64,000 nucleotides of DNA from Uranotaenia lowii (lineage: Eukaryota; Arthropoda; Insecta; Diptera; Culicidae): assembly GCF_029784155.1 (NCBI RefSeq), contig NC_073692.1:367641160-367705159 (forward strand), written 5' to 3'. Positions 31,995-44,559 of the stretch are shown here, piece by piece (position 1 is the stretch's first letter; every line of letters begins with the position of its first letter). A program made the position numbers and the translations under genes. The notes under the pieces were generated by a model that was given only the letters and a program-made list of their open reading frames with translations, was not told the DNA's origin and ran no database searches.

Positions 31995-32625
31995 GCTGGA
32001 AAGAAAAGAGAAAATATGAATAAAAGAAAATGAAAATAATTTTAGCACTGAAAAGTGCTGATTGAAATACAGGTAAGGAAAAAATAAATAATGTAAAATG
32101 TTCCTGCAGGTACACAGCAACGATACGATGCTCCGGCGTACGTGTTGACGGCTCAACGGTACAGATGGAAGTGTTGTTAAAAAGGATTAAAAAAAAATAC
32201 TGTATTTATCTTAGAACTAGAAGTATGCAATGACTATAGAGTAGCAGACAAACTTTTAGAATTCTCTTTGGCTGATACTCACAAACTGTGAAACGAGAAC
32301 TTATATGGTAAAAAATAGTCAACGAACCTTTTATCTTCGTATTTTACTAAATTTTCACCTAAGGTCAGGGCACCCTGAATTAAGGATCAAGTCTCCTTCA
32401 GTAAAAGTTCAAGTCTCCTGTAACTTAAAAAAAAAATCAAAAGTCTTTAAGTCTCACGAAAATGTTTCTAGTTTATCTACGAGTTCATACATCGTTCTAA
32501 CTTTTGGAGCATATAAACTTGAAATAACACGCTGTCAGAAAATGCAAAAGTTGACGGGTTGCTAAATTTACCCAAAAATATATAATGAAAACAAGAAGAG
32601 GGGATCAAGTATCCCAATTCTCCCC

Positions 32626-33342
32626 TGATGAGCAACAAATTGCCAACAGGGTTAAAAATCTACAGAAAAATAATTAAATTTTCTAGATCTTGCGATAGAT
32701 TATTTAAAATTTAGCTTTTTAACGGTGCCAAAAGTAAGCGATGCTAATGTTCGAAAAATAAAATTTGCCTCCTGAGACTCCGAATTCCAGAATGAAAAAT
32801 TGATTTCAGAAAAAAAAAGATTCAGGAACCGAAATCAGAACCACTGTACGTAGTTCAAATTGCAAATTAAATTAATAATGTTCCACAAAATAAGAAAAAC
32901 AATTTAAGTTACAAATAAACAGGATAAGAAATCAAATATTTGCTGCATTGCATTATATAGTTAAAATTTTGAATTCTTATTCCACTTAATAGAAAAGTGA
33001 TCCGAAGGGATGAGTTTCCTCCACACACGACCTGAAGAATGCTCCCGACCTAATGGTATCATTTCCCGTATGAGGAGACCCTCTTGATGTTTTCCGCAAA
33101 ACATCGGTATACATTTTTCCATCCGGCTGCCACCGCAGCTCGTTTTCCAACCGCCACTAACAAGAGTGCCACTTCAATTACGTACGAGTCGTATGGTACG
33201 ACGGCTTTGTACGTACTTGAGCAGTTTTCTCGGTTTCGGATCAATTTTCCAAACAATCAACATTCAGGAGGAAAAAGGGTGAGAGGGCAGACTCTGAAGG
33301 AGTTCACGCATGCCTTCAAACCAATCCTCTTGGTTGAGGGCT
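32626..33342. other. unassigned DNA including a GC-richer island
   Basis: 32626-32990 is AT-rich with no signal. 33010-33340 is GC-richer and open on both strands (minus frame MFGKLIRNRENCSSTYK..., 65 codons; + frame 94 codons), but neither product is recognised and no splice structure is convincing. Confidence 0.35.
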
Positions 33343-33350
33343 CGTGTATG

Positions 33351-34255
33351 CAGCGTTGCCACATTTAAATCTGTATTTTCGAGGCAAAAAATCTTTTAAA
33401 TCTGTATAAAATCTCAAAAATCTGTATTAAAATCTGTATTCAAAATTTTGATTCCGGATACTAACATTGCACTACGGCGACCTTTTTTATAATGCGTGGC
33501 GCACTAATCTAGTTGCCCTCTTCATTATTGCGAACTTCGACATTTGTTCGATCTTTCAAATCTGTTTTAATCCTGTGATTTTGCTACATGCAATCCGCTT
33601 TTTGGTTTGTTTGTACAAATAATTGCGACTTCGAAACATTGCACGAAATTATATTTCCAGTACAACGAACAAAATACATATCCGCTACCGCTACATGTAA
33701 AAAATAAGGTCACACCAACTTTAAAGTGGATATGTTTTGTAAAATGCAACGATCTTTGTCCAACCGGAGTTTAACAATCAGATGGGATTTGGAAATTGTG
33801 TCAATTGTCTCTGATCAGTTTCTGTATTTAGTTGTAATCGCTGTATACTGCAAGAAAAATATTCACTGCAGCTGAAGTTAGTCAATAATATTTAACTAGG
33901 TACCATTAAAAGTTACATTTCGTGTAATGCAATGTCTGATCTTGGTGTATAACACAGGTTTGAAAACTCTTTTCAAACCCTTGCATTGATGCAGTTCCGA
34001 ACTATTATCTGGAAGATTTTTCTCATTTGTGAGCATGACAATTGATGGCTTGAACGTTGGATCATCAAAGGAGATTATTCTCGATTAACTCAAAGCATAA
34101 TCAAAATATCATAGAAATTTTTTCATTTACTGAAAATCTGTATAAAATCTGTATAAATTTCCAATTATCTGTAATCTGTATATACAGATTCTTGGTTTGA
34201 AAATTTCAAAAAAATCTGTATGTTCACTGAAAAATCTGTATATGTGGTAACGCTG
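33351..34255. mobile_element. hAT-type MITE with perfect 8-bp target duplication
   Basis: CAGCGTTGCCACAT at 33351 is mirrored by ATGTGGTAACGCTG at 34242-34255 (one mismatch). Subterminal repeats of AATCTGTAT(A)AAATCTGTAT lie at both ends. CGTGTATG lies on both sides (33343-33350 and 34256-34263). The 5'-CAG start, 8-bp duplication and repeated subterminal motif are hallmarks of hAT. It is 905 bp with no transposase. Confidence 0.94.
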
Positions 34256-36807
34256 CGTGTATGTTGACCACACACGGTTTGTTGCCACAGTAGTTCCCAC
34301 CAGAAGACAAAGCATGATCGGGGCACTTGAGTTTGAGTGAGTGACTGAGGGGGGCTTGACAGAAAGCGAATTGCATTCTAGCTAGACTACTTGACAGATT
34401 TGTGACGCGACTGTATGTTTGAGTTAATGATAACAGTAGTGCATTTATCTTCGGTGTGTGAATTGTTGTGCGATGCAAAAACAGGGCACACTCACACATA
34501 CCCATGTTCCCACCCGCTCTCTTCGGCTCTCACTTTTTCGAAAAAGGAGATTCCAACAAGGATTTCTTTTGCTGTATTTGACAGGACTGGAACCAGACCG
34601 TGGAACTTTAGCAAAAGCAGGTCACTGGGACCAAGATCCTGACAGCGACGAAGGTCCAATTTCCTTAAAACTATTCCCCATCCTTAACCTACCTTGTATG
34701 GTTTTTTGTTATCCTCCTCCATGGCGATTTGTAGATTTGGTTTTACTTTTCACTTATCAATAACACCGACTGAAAACACTGAGAATCACAAAAAACACAA
34801 GTTTGTTTGACAACAGGCACAACTTTTTCGAACAACACACACTGGGAGATCACCTTTTAATCGAATCAAATATTCGAGAACAGGCTTCTTGAAATGGTAA
34901 AAAACGCCAATTCCCCGCACAATTTGCGAAGGGAATGATCTTCTCACTTTTTAAAATACAAACACTGGAGAAGTGGCCTTCTCGGAACCACCACTGACTG
35001 GGCTTGTGCCAGATAAAAAAGCAGGACACTTGCTTTTGCTACCTATAGCCAACTTATGTATATTCACCCAAATTCCCCCTACAGGCATACACTGACAAGA
35101 GATATCGAGACCGGAGGAACTGGAACGAACAACCGAACCGAACGATGGCAAAAATTGTAATAAAATAGGTAAATTTCGCCGAGACGGACTCCGCCTAAAT
35201 TTGAGCGAGAATGCAAGCAAACTTCTTGCCTGTTGTGCAAAAAATCCAGCCCAACATTTGCGTGTACATGACGTAAAGCTACGCTCTCTCACGTTTTGCC
35301 CTCTCTTGTTTATATGGAAGGCATCTCACCAACACACATCAGCTCAAAAAAGGGATAATCGTCGAGTGCATCATCAGAAGGGAACTTCAAATCGTACGCA
35401 TGCAACGAAAAGGGATAACCAGAGAGTGCGGGCGGGAGCAAAGAAATAATAATAAAAATTACGCGCGAATCAAAACACGTGTTAATGGCGATTGCATTAT
35501 AACTTCACTCGTTCTAATCTTCGTGCTTTGAAGGAAGGAAGGGAAAAACGTAAAAAAGAGCCTGTAAATGTTCAAACTTTTTCCCCGTTTATGCCTAGGT
35601 GCGGAAATGGGCATTTTATTTGAAGTGATTGATAGTGTTAATTTTACGCCACCCGGCCGACCGCAGCGAAGGTGATAATTTGATTAATGAGGTAATAAAA
35701 TTTCCATTCTTTCAAATTTGAATGTGTAAAGATCATCGTTAAATGTTTCCAGAAGAACAAGAGAAGCAGTTAGTTTCTAACGTTTTTCTAGAATAGACAC
35801 ATGTGCCAAAATACAACGGTTTTTTTTAAACAACATTATCTGATATTTTTACCATAAATTTTTAATGTTCATCAATATTCAAACAGAAAATCTCTATCTA
35901 TTTTCTATTTTTTTCAAAAAGTGATCTACAATTGTAAACACACAAAACGAGCTTGGTTCCTTAAAGCCTCAAGGTATAAGCCGTTTCAAATAAAGAATTT
36001 ACAACAAAAAATATTCAAACAATATAAAAACAATAACAAAAATTAACAAAACACACCAAGAAAGTACTCTAAAAAATAAAATGAAAATTTGTGTAGAGCT
36101 AAGTAAGTGCTGTACACTGTCCCTTCTCCTCCAATTTGATCTCATTGAACTAAATTAGAGGTATAAGAAAAATTTCTGAAATTTTTTAAATTTACTAGCA
36201 GACCCGGTAAACTTCGTCTTACCATGTTCAACTTGGCGGCCAGTTTCAATTTTTCCTAGTTTTCTTTACATTTTCCTTCTTTCCCTTTACTCGAATCATC
36301 CCGCTCAATTCTATCAAAATTAAACCAAAGAATTTTAACTCAACGGGTCTTTTAAACCCCAATTTTTGTAACTTGTTCAATAAATAACTGTATGTTGATA
36401 ATATGTAACTGTTTCATTTGCTGTATTCCATTCAGTAGATTTATTCCGTTTTATTATATTGTTTTCAATATCGCGACAATTTTTGGAGTATTTGCCGAAT
36501 ATTTTGCCTAACGCAGCGCTTTCAGCTCCCAATTAGATTTGGATGGTATATATTTTTAGAGCCGAAGAAATAAAAACCATAAGAAAAGTCACATTTTCGT
36601 AGATGATGGAAAGAATTATAGAGACATGAGCTATCAAAGAACGAATGAACATAAGCCATAAAAAAAGATTTTTTACTAACCATTTTCAAACAGCTTTTTA
36701 TTCACTTTTTTATTCCATCCTTCGAAGCAGTTTGAATTAAAGTCCATATTTTCACCAAAATCATTTCCAAAAAGATTCGCCTAATACTTAAGTTATAGAC
36801 TTAACAC
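34256..36807. other. non-repetitive GC-richer block (34.26-35.45 kb) then AT-rich DNA
   Basis: 34256-35450 is not obviously repetitive and holds several overlapping open frames, a candidate minus-strand start exon (next entry) and paired GAAAAGGGATAA / AAAAAGGGATAA motifs near 35350-35420. A + strand frame at 34573-34680 reads GLEPDRGTLAKAGHWDQDPD, then SDEGPISLK after an AG, but I recognise no family. 35450-36807 is AT-rich. The phrase AGCAGACCCGGTAAACTTCG at about 36198 looks like a transposon terminus, with no partner visible before the gap. Confidence 0.35.
34693..34722 (-). CDS. candidate first coding exon of an unknown minus-strand gene
   Basis: On the minus strand an ATG in a near-ideal context (CGCCATGG) begins ten codons, MEEDNKKPYK. 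A textbook donor AAG|GTAGGT follows at 34692. The frame closes two codons later if unspliced, as expected for a start exon. The exon ends in phase 0. I could not identify the next exon. The combination of Kozak context and donor is suggestive but short enough to be chance. Confidence 0.3.
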
Positions 36808-37307
36808 NNNNNNNNNNNNNNNNNNNNNNNNNNNNNNNNNNNNNNNNNNNNNNNNNNNNNNNNNNNNNNNNNNNNNNNNNNNNNNNNNNNNNNNNNNNNN
36901 NNNNNNNNNNNNNNNNNNNNNNNNNNNNNNNNNNNNNNNNNNNNNNNNNNNNNNNNNNNNNNNNNNNNNNNNNNNNNNNNNNNNNNNNNNNNNNNNNNNN
37001 NNNNNNNNNNNNNNNNNNNNNNNNNNNNNNNNNNNNNNNNNNNNNNNNNNNNNNNNNNNNNNNNNNNNNNNNNNNNNNNNNNNNNNNNNNNNNNNNNNNN
37101 NNNNNNNNNNNNNNNNNNNNNNNNNNNNNNNNNNNNNNNNNNNNNNNNNNNNNNNNNNNNNNNNNNNNNNNNNNNNNNNNNNNNNNNNNNNNNNNNNNNN
37201 NNNNNNNNNNNNNNNNNNNNNNNNNNNNNNNNNNNNNNNNNNNNNNNNNNNNNNNNNNNNNNNNNNNNNNNNNNNNNNNNNNNNNNNNNNNNNNNNNNNN
37301 NNNNNNN
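36808..37307. other. assembly gap (500 N)
   Basis: A run of exactly 500 undetermined bases; a placeholder gap. It could contain the missing upstream Wnt5 exon. Confidence 0.99.
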
Positions 37308-40300
37308 CAAAAATTGAAAACCAGATTCTGATTCATCATTCGAAATTCACATTTGAAATCAGATTCACTAAACAGATTTAAAATAAATCATTGAAATAAT
37401 GTTTTAAGATTAAACCAGCACTACAGAATTTGAATAATAGATTCATGAATGAAGGCTCTAAGATTTGGCTCATGAAATTCTGATCTGGAATTAAGATTCG
37501 GAAATCGTAGTTTTTGTACATTTCGGAAATCGTATTGAAATTCGAAACTAATTCAAAGTTCTATTTTTGAATTCAGATGTAGAATTCAGATTTCAGAAAA
37601 AGATTTAGCTAGTGAATGAGTTTTTCAATCAATATAAATTTGTTGAGAAATTCAAGAGAACATTAACTTAAAAATTTGCTTGTCAATTCAATTTCCAAAT
37701 TTCAAAGTTTTTATTCAGAACAAGTTTGTACACACAATTCAGCTGAAAATCACAAATATAAAGTAGAATTTGATTTAATTTTCTAAGTTTTTGAATCCCA
37801 AACCATATTTAACCAAATCATACATAAGATTTTCAGTATGGAACTGATTATTTATGAAAATTATTTCCTGTTCAAGAATAATGTACATTATTTTCTCCTA
37901 AAAAACTGCACTTTTTTTTTGGTGTATTGTTTAACGTTATTATTATTCCAGTTTTTAAAGCCAAATTTCAAATTAAAATCATAAATTTATTCCAAGTTTG
38001 CATCAAGCAAATGTGATTCGAAAAAGTTTTATTTTTTTTTTGATAATTTTATTTATTTTCATCAAAGGTTAGAATCTTGGAATTTGCAAAAGAGTTTGGA
38101 AGATTTGGCTTGTTTGATTTGAGTAAAGAATAAGTGTTTTTTAAGAAACGAAAGCTACCCTAAAAAGAACTTATTTTATGCTCAAATCAAATAAATAGAT
38201 TTACCAGACTTTTTAACAAATTCAAAAAATTTAACCATCGATGAAAAAAAAGTTACTGTTTCAAGGTTTTGCAAATGACACTTTACCATCCTTGTGGCAT
38301 TCGTGTCTTCTCTTAAGTTATAATTTCACATGAAAACTGTTAAGGAGTACTCAAAAACGTATTATCATATAGTAAAAACAAAATTTTTTTTAATATTTTT
38401 TATTCGTGTGTTGTTAGACAAAACATCATAGGTAAAAATTAGTCATCAAACCCCCCCCCCATGAGTCGGTTCTTCCTACGGCCCTGGGTTCATGTATCGT
38501 TCTAACTTTTGAAGCATATAAACTTGTAATTACACGCTGTCAGAAAATGCAAAAGACGTCGAGTTGCTAAATTTTTCAAAATAGATATGTGTAACACATT
38601 CTTGTATAAATGCAGTGTAAAAAATGTTTCAAATGTACGGGGTTTCCCGCTACATCTTTGATTTTTGCATCGGCAATTCGTAACGATTTCAAAATTTGGA
38701 ATATACATAATTACAATCTTTCCAGCCGACAATGCAAGTAGGGGTCCATTCATTAGGCGTGTAAAAATCCTCGAATCTGCATGACGTCGTCGTTCCCTTT
38801 CGTCGTCACTGCTGGGCTATATTCTCGTAATGTCTGCCATGCGTCCGGAACAAATTAGGGATTTACAGCCACTTTTGTTATGCTTGCGGGATGGGTAGCT
38901 ATTTTGAATTTTTCTCCTGGCATCGCATGGGAAAATTAGGAAGGGAGCAATAACTGATAGAATTACTGTTGGAAGCATTGACAATATTAAAAAAACAAGC
39001 ATAAAAAAATATATTGTGAAAGGTCATCTAAAGCACTTATAGAAGACGCGACATAATCAAATTGAAAATTTATAATAAGTTTTGAATATTATTTTGTATA
39101 TTAAAAACTGTAAAATTGAAGAAACTTAGATATGTATTAAAGGTTTATCATGCATATTTAAAAAAAAACACATGTTTCAGATAAACTCGCTATACTCAAG
39201 TTTAATTTAATGTGCTATACTTTCTTCATATAAGCTTCCTGGTGCTTGTAATTATTTTCAATAAGTTTCTCAATCGGAATTGCAGACTCATTGCATCCAG
39301 TTCGGTTGTAATTCTACTCTCCGTTGTTCTCCGAAATCGTCTGACCACCTGATCCTGCGGCATCGTTCAAGATACCTCGCAACACAGAAAGCAGTAGCTT
39401 TATTAGTATGAAGCAAACAATAGACTTCTTAACAAGTTGACGAAAAGTCTTTCGTTTTTTTCTCTGCGGTTTGCTTTCAAGTTTGAAAGAAAAATGGACA
39501 ATGGAAAGCAGCAAACGGCTCAAACCTGCATGTCTTTCTTGACACGAACACCGTTGTTGAAGCTTGTTTGACCATGGTTTAAAAAGGGGCATTCGCTTTA
39601 GAATTTTTTTTTGTAGATCATGAATGAATAAGTATTTGACTCGATAGAAAATCTTCAAATTCTTAGCTAAACCAATATTAAACAATCATACAAACTACAA
39701 CCCATATTTTGTTACACCGATGCACTATGCATGATTAATGAAAACTGTAATAAGATTCGACACAAATTTAGGGAACCCCTAATATGATGCTGTACCTTTT
39801 GTGGGTAATATTAAGTACCTAAGCGGTAGGACCATTGAATTGGATTATAAAATTTTAATGAATGGGGTGAAGAAACAGGGTAGAGAGGAAGAGCCACTGT
39901 ACCAGTGATACTTACAGTTTGATGAAAAGAATGGATATCGAAAAATGAGGTACATTCTCGGGAGGGTTTTAGTAATCTCAACCGGCTAAACCACCTTGAA
40001 AGATGAAGAATCCAGAATGTGCTTTTCCTATGATCATTTCAGTGGAAACGGGTTCGAGAAAGGCGCGGGCGGTGCAACGGAGAAGATGAAGAAGCTGATG
40101 ATGATGATGCTGCGGTAGATTACAAAGTTGAACGCAACAATTCTCGTTAAATTATTAACGTTGCCCTTTGTGACTTGATACTTCTCCTGAGCCTGTGATG
40201 AACTGTTTACCGACCAGTTAATTGGATAGAAATCTCCTACCTTCATAAAATCGTAGAAAATCTTTTTATACTCTCTCCTCTTTTGACTTTTTGGTTCCTA

Positions 40301-43300
40301 ATAAGTAGTCAGAAATTGGATACGAGGGTTGAATGGTGGATTGTATGTAATTAGAGCTCATTTGATGGCCAAACAATTATTTGGGTCGTCGTGATTCTTA
40401 TTGAAATAATTCAGAGTAGTAGTAAGTAGTTTCGAACATTTTACAATGTTTTAAATTAGTATGAATTATATATAGAATGTATAAGAGCTGTGATTTCAAA
40501 TTATACGTTAATGATTTACCTCGACGATTAAAGATAAATGCTGGTTTTTTCCAAACGGCTAGATTTCGCACAAAAAAACTTTATAAGAAAACATATTTTT
40601 TTAAACTGTGAATAAATGCTGTTAATTGATAAACGATTATCCCGATTCTCCTACTAAATAGCGTGTGAATAAAAATGGTTGATAATAAAATCTTTATTTT
40701 TTTATTCTCAACTTAGGTATTTCGTATGAGCTAAGCTTGCCAGAAATATTGTTTTAAATGCTGTCCTGATTAATCCCCATTTTAATCAGCATTCTTCATT
40801 GAAAAACCTATTATATTGGAGAAATTTTAATAACTTCATAATCATAGAAACAAATGTTTAAGGAACAAAATAATCTTTTTAAGGCTTCCACAGTTTGTGA
40901 AATGGAGGCTACACTGAGCTCTATTGAAAAAAGTTGTTCATGAAACAAACTGTAATTTGGAGCATCCGAGGATGTATTAAATATGTGATTACCAGGTTCA
41001 ACAAATTAAACTTTTTTCGATGGTTCCGATAATTGTAAAACTCTACTTTTTTCATAATTTTGGAAAAAAATCATAAAATATTCAGTGTGAGCTTTTTTGG
41101 ATACTGTAAAATTGCAGCGATTTATTATGATTTACGTAAAAAAAGATGCAGAAGTTTTCCTTAAGATGAAAATTTAAATTTTACGCTTTTCAACAAAGTT
41201 GGAAATCATCAACGACCAAATTTCGATACATGAGTTTTCCTCCTTAAAACCTCAAGGCCGTTTAAAATAAAAAAAAATCAAAAAAATAGATTTTTCCTGA
41301 AAAGCGATTCCAGATTTAATTACGACTTAACCAAAGGTATTGTCAACGAAGGTAAAGAATTTTTTTTATCGCACATAGTTCGAGTTTTCTCTTCCGGGTT
41401 TAGTCTTTGTGATTATAAAATTGCCTGATTTCCTACCATTTTCAAAGCTATGAACCCAGAATTTCTCGTCTCGAAACGGTTTAACGTAATATACAGAAAT
41501 AATTGTTTAATGACGCTGAAATACATTTAAATTGTCATTGCATCCGAGCACAATCATTGTTTCCGACACAGAATCAAAATTAATTGGTACTTCACCCTTT
41601 CCCATTGCAGTCGATTTCACGGCTTTGACACGTTAGGGTGTTTCATGGAATTAACCGCAATAAAAACTCAAAGTAAGAACTTGAGGAATAAAATGTTCTC
41701 TTGGCATGATCCTTAAACGATTGATAATCTCATAATCAAACTTGAGTAGCTATTTTATAAATAAAAACCTTCGTGAGTGCTAGAACAACATAATGATGTT
41801 TTTTTACACAATCATCTTTTGTTGACTTATCTTCTTTATTTTCACCTACGCGGAATAAATGATTGAAATTTATAATTTCTTCCATATTTGTAGAGAGGAA
41901 CGTTTCTTCGCTTGAAATCACTTTATATTTTAATAATAAGTATCTACATAAAAAAAAATCAAAGTTGTTTTAGGAAAATATTATTTAAAGCATTCTCTAT
42001 TTTCTCAAGAAAATAAATATTTAAACACAGCTTTAGAGAACGTTTTCCCAATCGTGGTTCATGTAGGTATTTATGAAGCACCAACCAACAATCTGTTTGA
42101 TTATTTTCGATTGACTTCTGCTGACGTATCCAATTTATTGATAAATTAGTTAACACAATCATACACGCCGACATCCGCAGAAATGCTTTCTATTAATATT
42201 TCCGTTATTTTATGTTGCGTAGTAAAGCTTGATTCAGGTCGTCATGTCAGCTGAAATCCTTTCACATCGTGATGACACTGACGAAATGGGTCCTTTTTTC
42301 CGGAATCGCTTCTGCCAAGTCAAGTGTCTATGAATCTTTCATAACCTTTGACATTGCTGCCAGGCTGCCATTCACGATACGCACGCCATCAGCCATCCAG
42401 CCGTCTTTTGTGGTAGAGATGCTCCGTCTATAGTTTGGCGATGGCTGTGGCTTGTTGTGGCCCATATGTTTTACCAGCATCGGCAAAACATGAAAGATAA
42501 TAGTTTGTCGTCTCCAGAGACTGTTCACCTATACGAGTAATCTCGGCTTTTGTGCACTGTTGAAAAAAATAGCTGATAAGGGAAATTGCAACATGACATG
42601 TATTGATAGCTGATATGTCGTTTAAAAAAATCGAATGAACTTATTTTGACGGTACACCCACTTTTTTGAGGTCTTTAAAAATTCCTATCGTACCAAACAC
42701 GTTCGAGTTTTCATTTTAAAGAAACATTTAGTTTCAAAGTCTTCTTTTAAAAACAAAATTTTCTGAAAGAAGACACAGCACACAGAACCATTCTAGATTT
42801 TAAACTTTGTTTTCGTAACAAGGATTGTCACAAGGAAAATCACGGTGTCTTTTTAGAACGATTTGGAAAAAAAACTTCACATCTCTGAAAAGATCCCGTG
42901 AAGATTTTATTAAAATAAATTTAACGGAGTAACGTAAAATTATTTGATCCCAAAATGTGTTTGAAAATAAGTGTAAACAAAAATGTCTGGCGAAATTTAG
43001 TCCTACATCACTCTAGGCCTAAGACATTTCATCGTACAACACTGTAGTTATGACGTTCACGAGTTGAAAATTAAATTTTGAATTTAAATTTCGATTTACA
43101 TTTAAATGAACCTTTTGTATTGCAACTCAAAAACCCTACATCGTCTTTAGTATGGGGTTTTATTAAGAAGTGTATCTAAAAAAGCTCAGAATTTGAAACC
43201 AACAATTTTTAATTCAAAATTTATTCATCAAATATTAATCTAACACATCAACAAGTTGGTATTCATGTGTCAGGCGACAGGAGTCTTTCAAATATTCAGC

Positions 43301-44344
43301 TCTACATTCAAAAGGGTTTTCTAAATTGAATAAAGGCATACAATTCCTTTTTTTCTCGAGGTGCAAAGAATTTAGATGCTAATTTTGGCTACCCTAAATC
43401 CAAATATGCAACTTTTGAAAAAGGATGAAAATCATTTGATATATTTCTGCTAATTTTTATCAAATTGTAGAACGATGCAAAAAATATTTTAAAAAAACAC
43501 GTATGTGATTTTTACTTCTTTGAAAAAAGTTCTAAATGTTTACTTTTTGTTTACTTTTCACGATAGCCTTCAAAAATTAACTTTTTTGGCCTTTTATTTC
43601 AATACCTGAATTTGAGTTGGAATAATTACTTTATCTCAGACTTCGATCACTGCCACTATTGAAATAAAATAAAATATTTTCTTCTTTTTTATCAATTTTT
43701 TTTAAATCGTCAACTATATGTTTTGAATAAATTCTTTTAAATTCAAATTGATTTATCTTCTCAATCGACAATTCACATTTTCAATCGTAACTAAACCCTT
43801 TTTTTTTAATTTCAAGATATATTCGCGGAAAACTATCAATCCTTCAATTGAAAGTGAAGAACAGATATGTAAATTAAGATGATTAAAAAATAACAAATAT
43901 TATCATTTTGCTGAACAATTTTTAATCCTGGTTAATTTCTGACTTGATCTTAAAATTATTTTTTTAATTTGGAACTACTTTTTTTTTAATCTGGTAGTCT
44001 ATTTTTAATATTCTTTTTTGTACACTGATTCTTATGTCCGAAGCTTTAAATTCTGGTTTCATTCGGAATTTTTATTTGTATTCATTTTCTGGTGTTTCTG
44101 AAATATTGATTTCAAATTATTAAACAAGACTGCTTAAAATTTATTTTCCAAGCAAATTCCTAGTTCAGAATAAAGAACATCATTTTGAATAGTACTAATG
44201 ACTTACCAAAAAAGGCTTGAATGAAACTTGGATTCTAATTTGAATTTGAATTTTTGAATTTTGAATCGTATCAGTAAAATTAATCATTTTGTCGAGTTTG
44301 TGTAATGGTCATGAGTAGGAAAACGGTTTTAGAAATCAATTTTT
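37308..44344. other. AT-rich intronic/intergenic DNA, no gene supported
   Basis: Mostly AT-rich with many stops. 38488-38575 matches part of the TA-type MITE (compare 32487-32570 and 51488-51565), a fragment. Less AT-rich islands lie at 39300-39600, 40020-40250 and 42220-42530, but none has a recognisable product or splice structure. Confidence 0.45.
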
Positions 44345-44550
44345 CGCTGCACGTGGCGAAGAGGATACCCTTCAAGCCTTCTAAGCCAACGGTCATGAGA
44401 TCGAAACCCGATAACGGCATACATAGTACACTTTCTGTAGGTTGGTGGTTTTAGCATTTATAAGATGCTAGCCATCATATTCTCGAAAGTTGTACGCTGA
44501 GATTTAAGTAAACTAACCTTTTCGAGAAAACATCAAGTTTCAACGACCCC
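44345..44550 (+). mobile_element. tRNA-derived SINE, family A, copy 2 (diverged)
   Basis: It matches the copy at 19503-19702 along its length: GTGGCGAAGAGGATACCCTT, TTCTAAGCCAA, CATGAGATCGAAACCCG, GGTGGTTTTAGCATTTATAA, ATGCTAGCCATCATATTCTC and GTACGCTGAGA. The B box is degraded (TCGAAACCC), so it is an inactive copy. A C-rich tract follows at 44558-44572. Confidence 0.78.
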
Positions 44551-44559
44551 AGCAAACCC

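Larger units (their letters stand above)
27674..32174 (-). mobile_element. full-length Jockey-clade LINE with intact ORF1/ORF2 and 14-bp target duplication
   Basis: This 4.5-kb element is on the minus strand with a poly-A tail (T-run from 27674). The 5' end is near 32174, with about 180 bp of leader before the ORF1 ATG. TGTTAAAAAGGATT flanks it on both sides (27660-27673 and 32175-32188), a perfect 14-bp target-site duplication. Both ORFs are open throughout. The structure is that of an autonomous Jockey-type retrotransposon (Juan-like), and the intact frames with a perfect duplication point to recent insertion. Confidence 0.93.
21985..32625. mobile_element. TA-type MITE split by later nested insertions
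   Basis: The left end GGGGAGAATAACGATACTTG and right end CAAGTATCCCAATTCTCCCC are inverted repeats of each other. They match the two ends of the uninterrupted 606-bp copy at 51023-51628, which also shares the internal phrases GAAATGTCTTACAAA, GTATGCAATGACTATAG and ACACG(C/T)TGTCAGAAAATGCA. Here the MITE is broken into 21985-22091, 27280-27659 and 32189-32625 by a DNA transposon (22092-27279) and a LINE (27674-32174). The 51-kb copy therefore serves as an empty-site control. Confidence 0.85.

Noticed and set aside
31995..32156. 54-codon N-terminal extension of the Jockey ORF1
   Set aside because: It starts at TTG, not ATG, and reads as leader; the first ATG at 31994 fits the family.
36788..37339. 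Frames made almost entirely of N at the second gap
   Set aside because: Artefact of the assembly gap.
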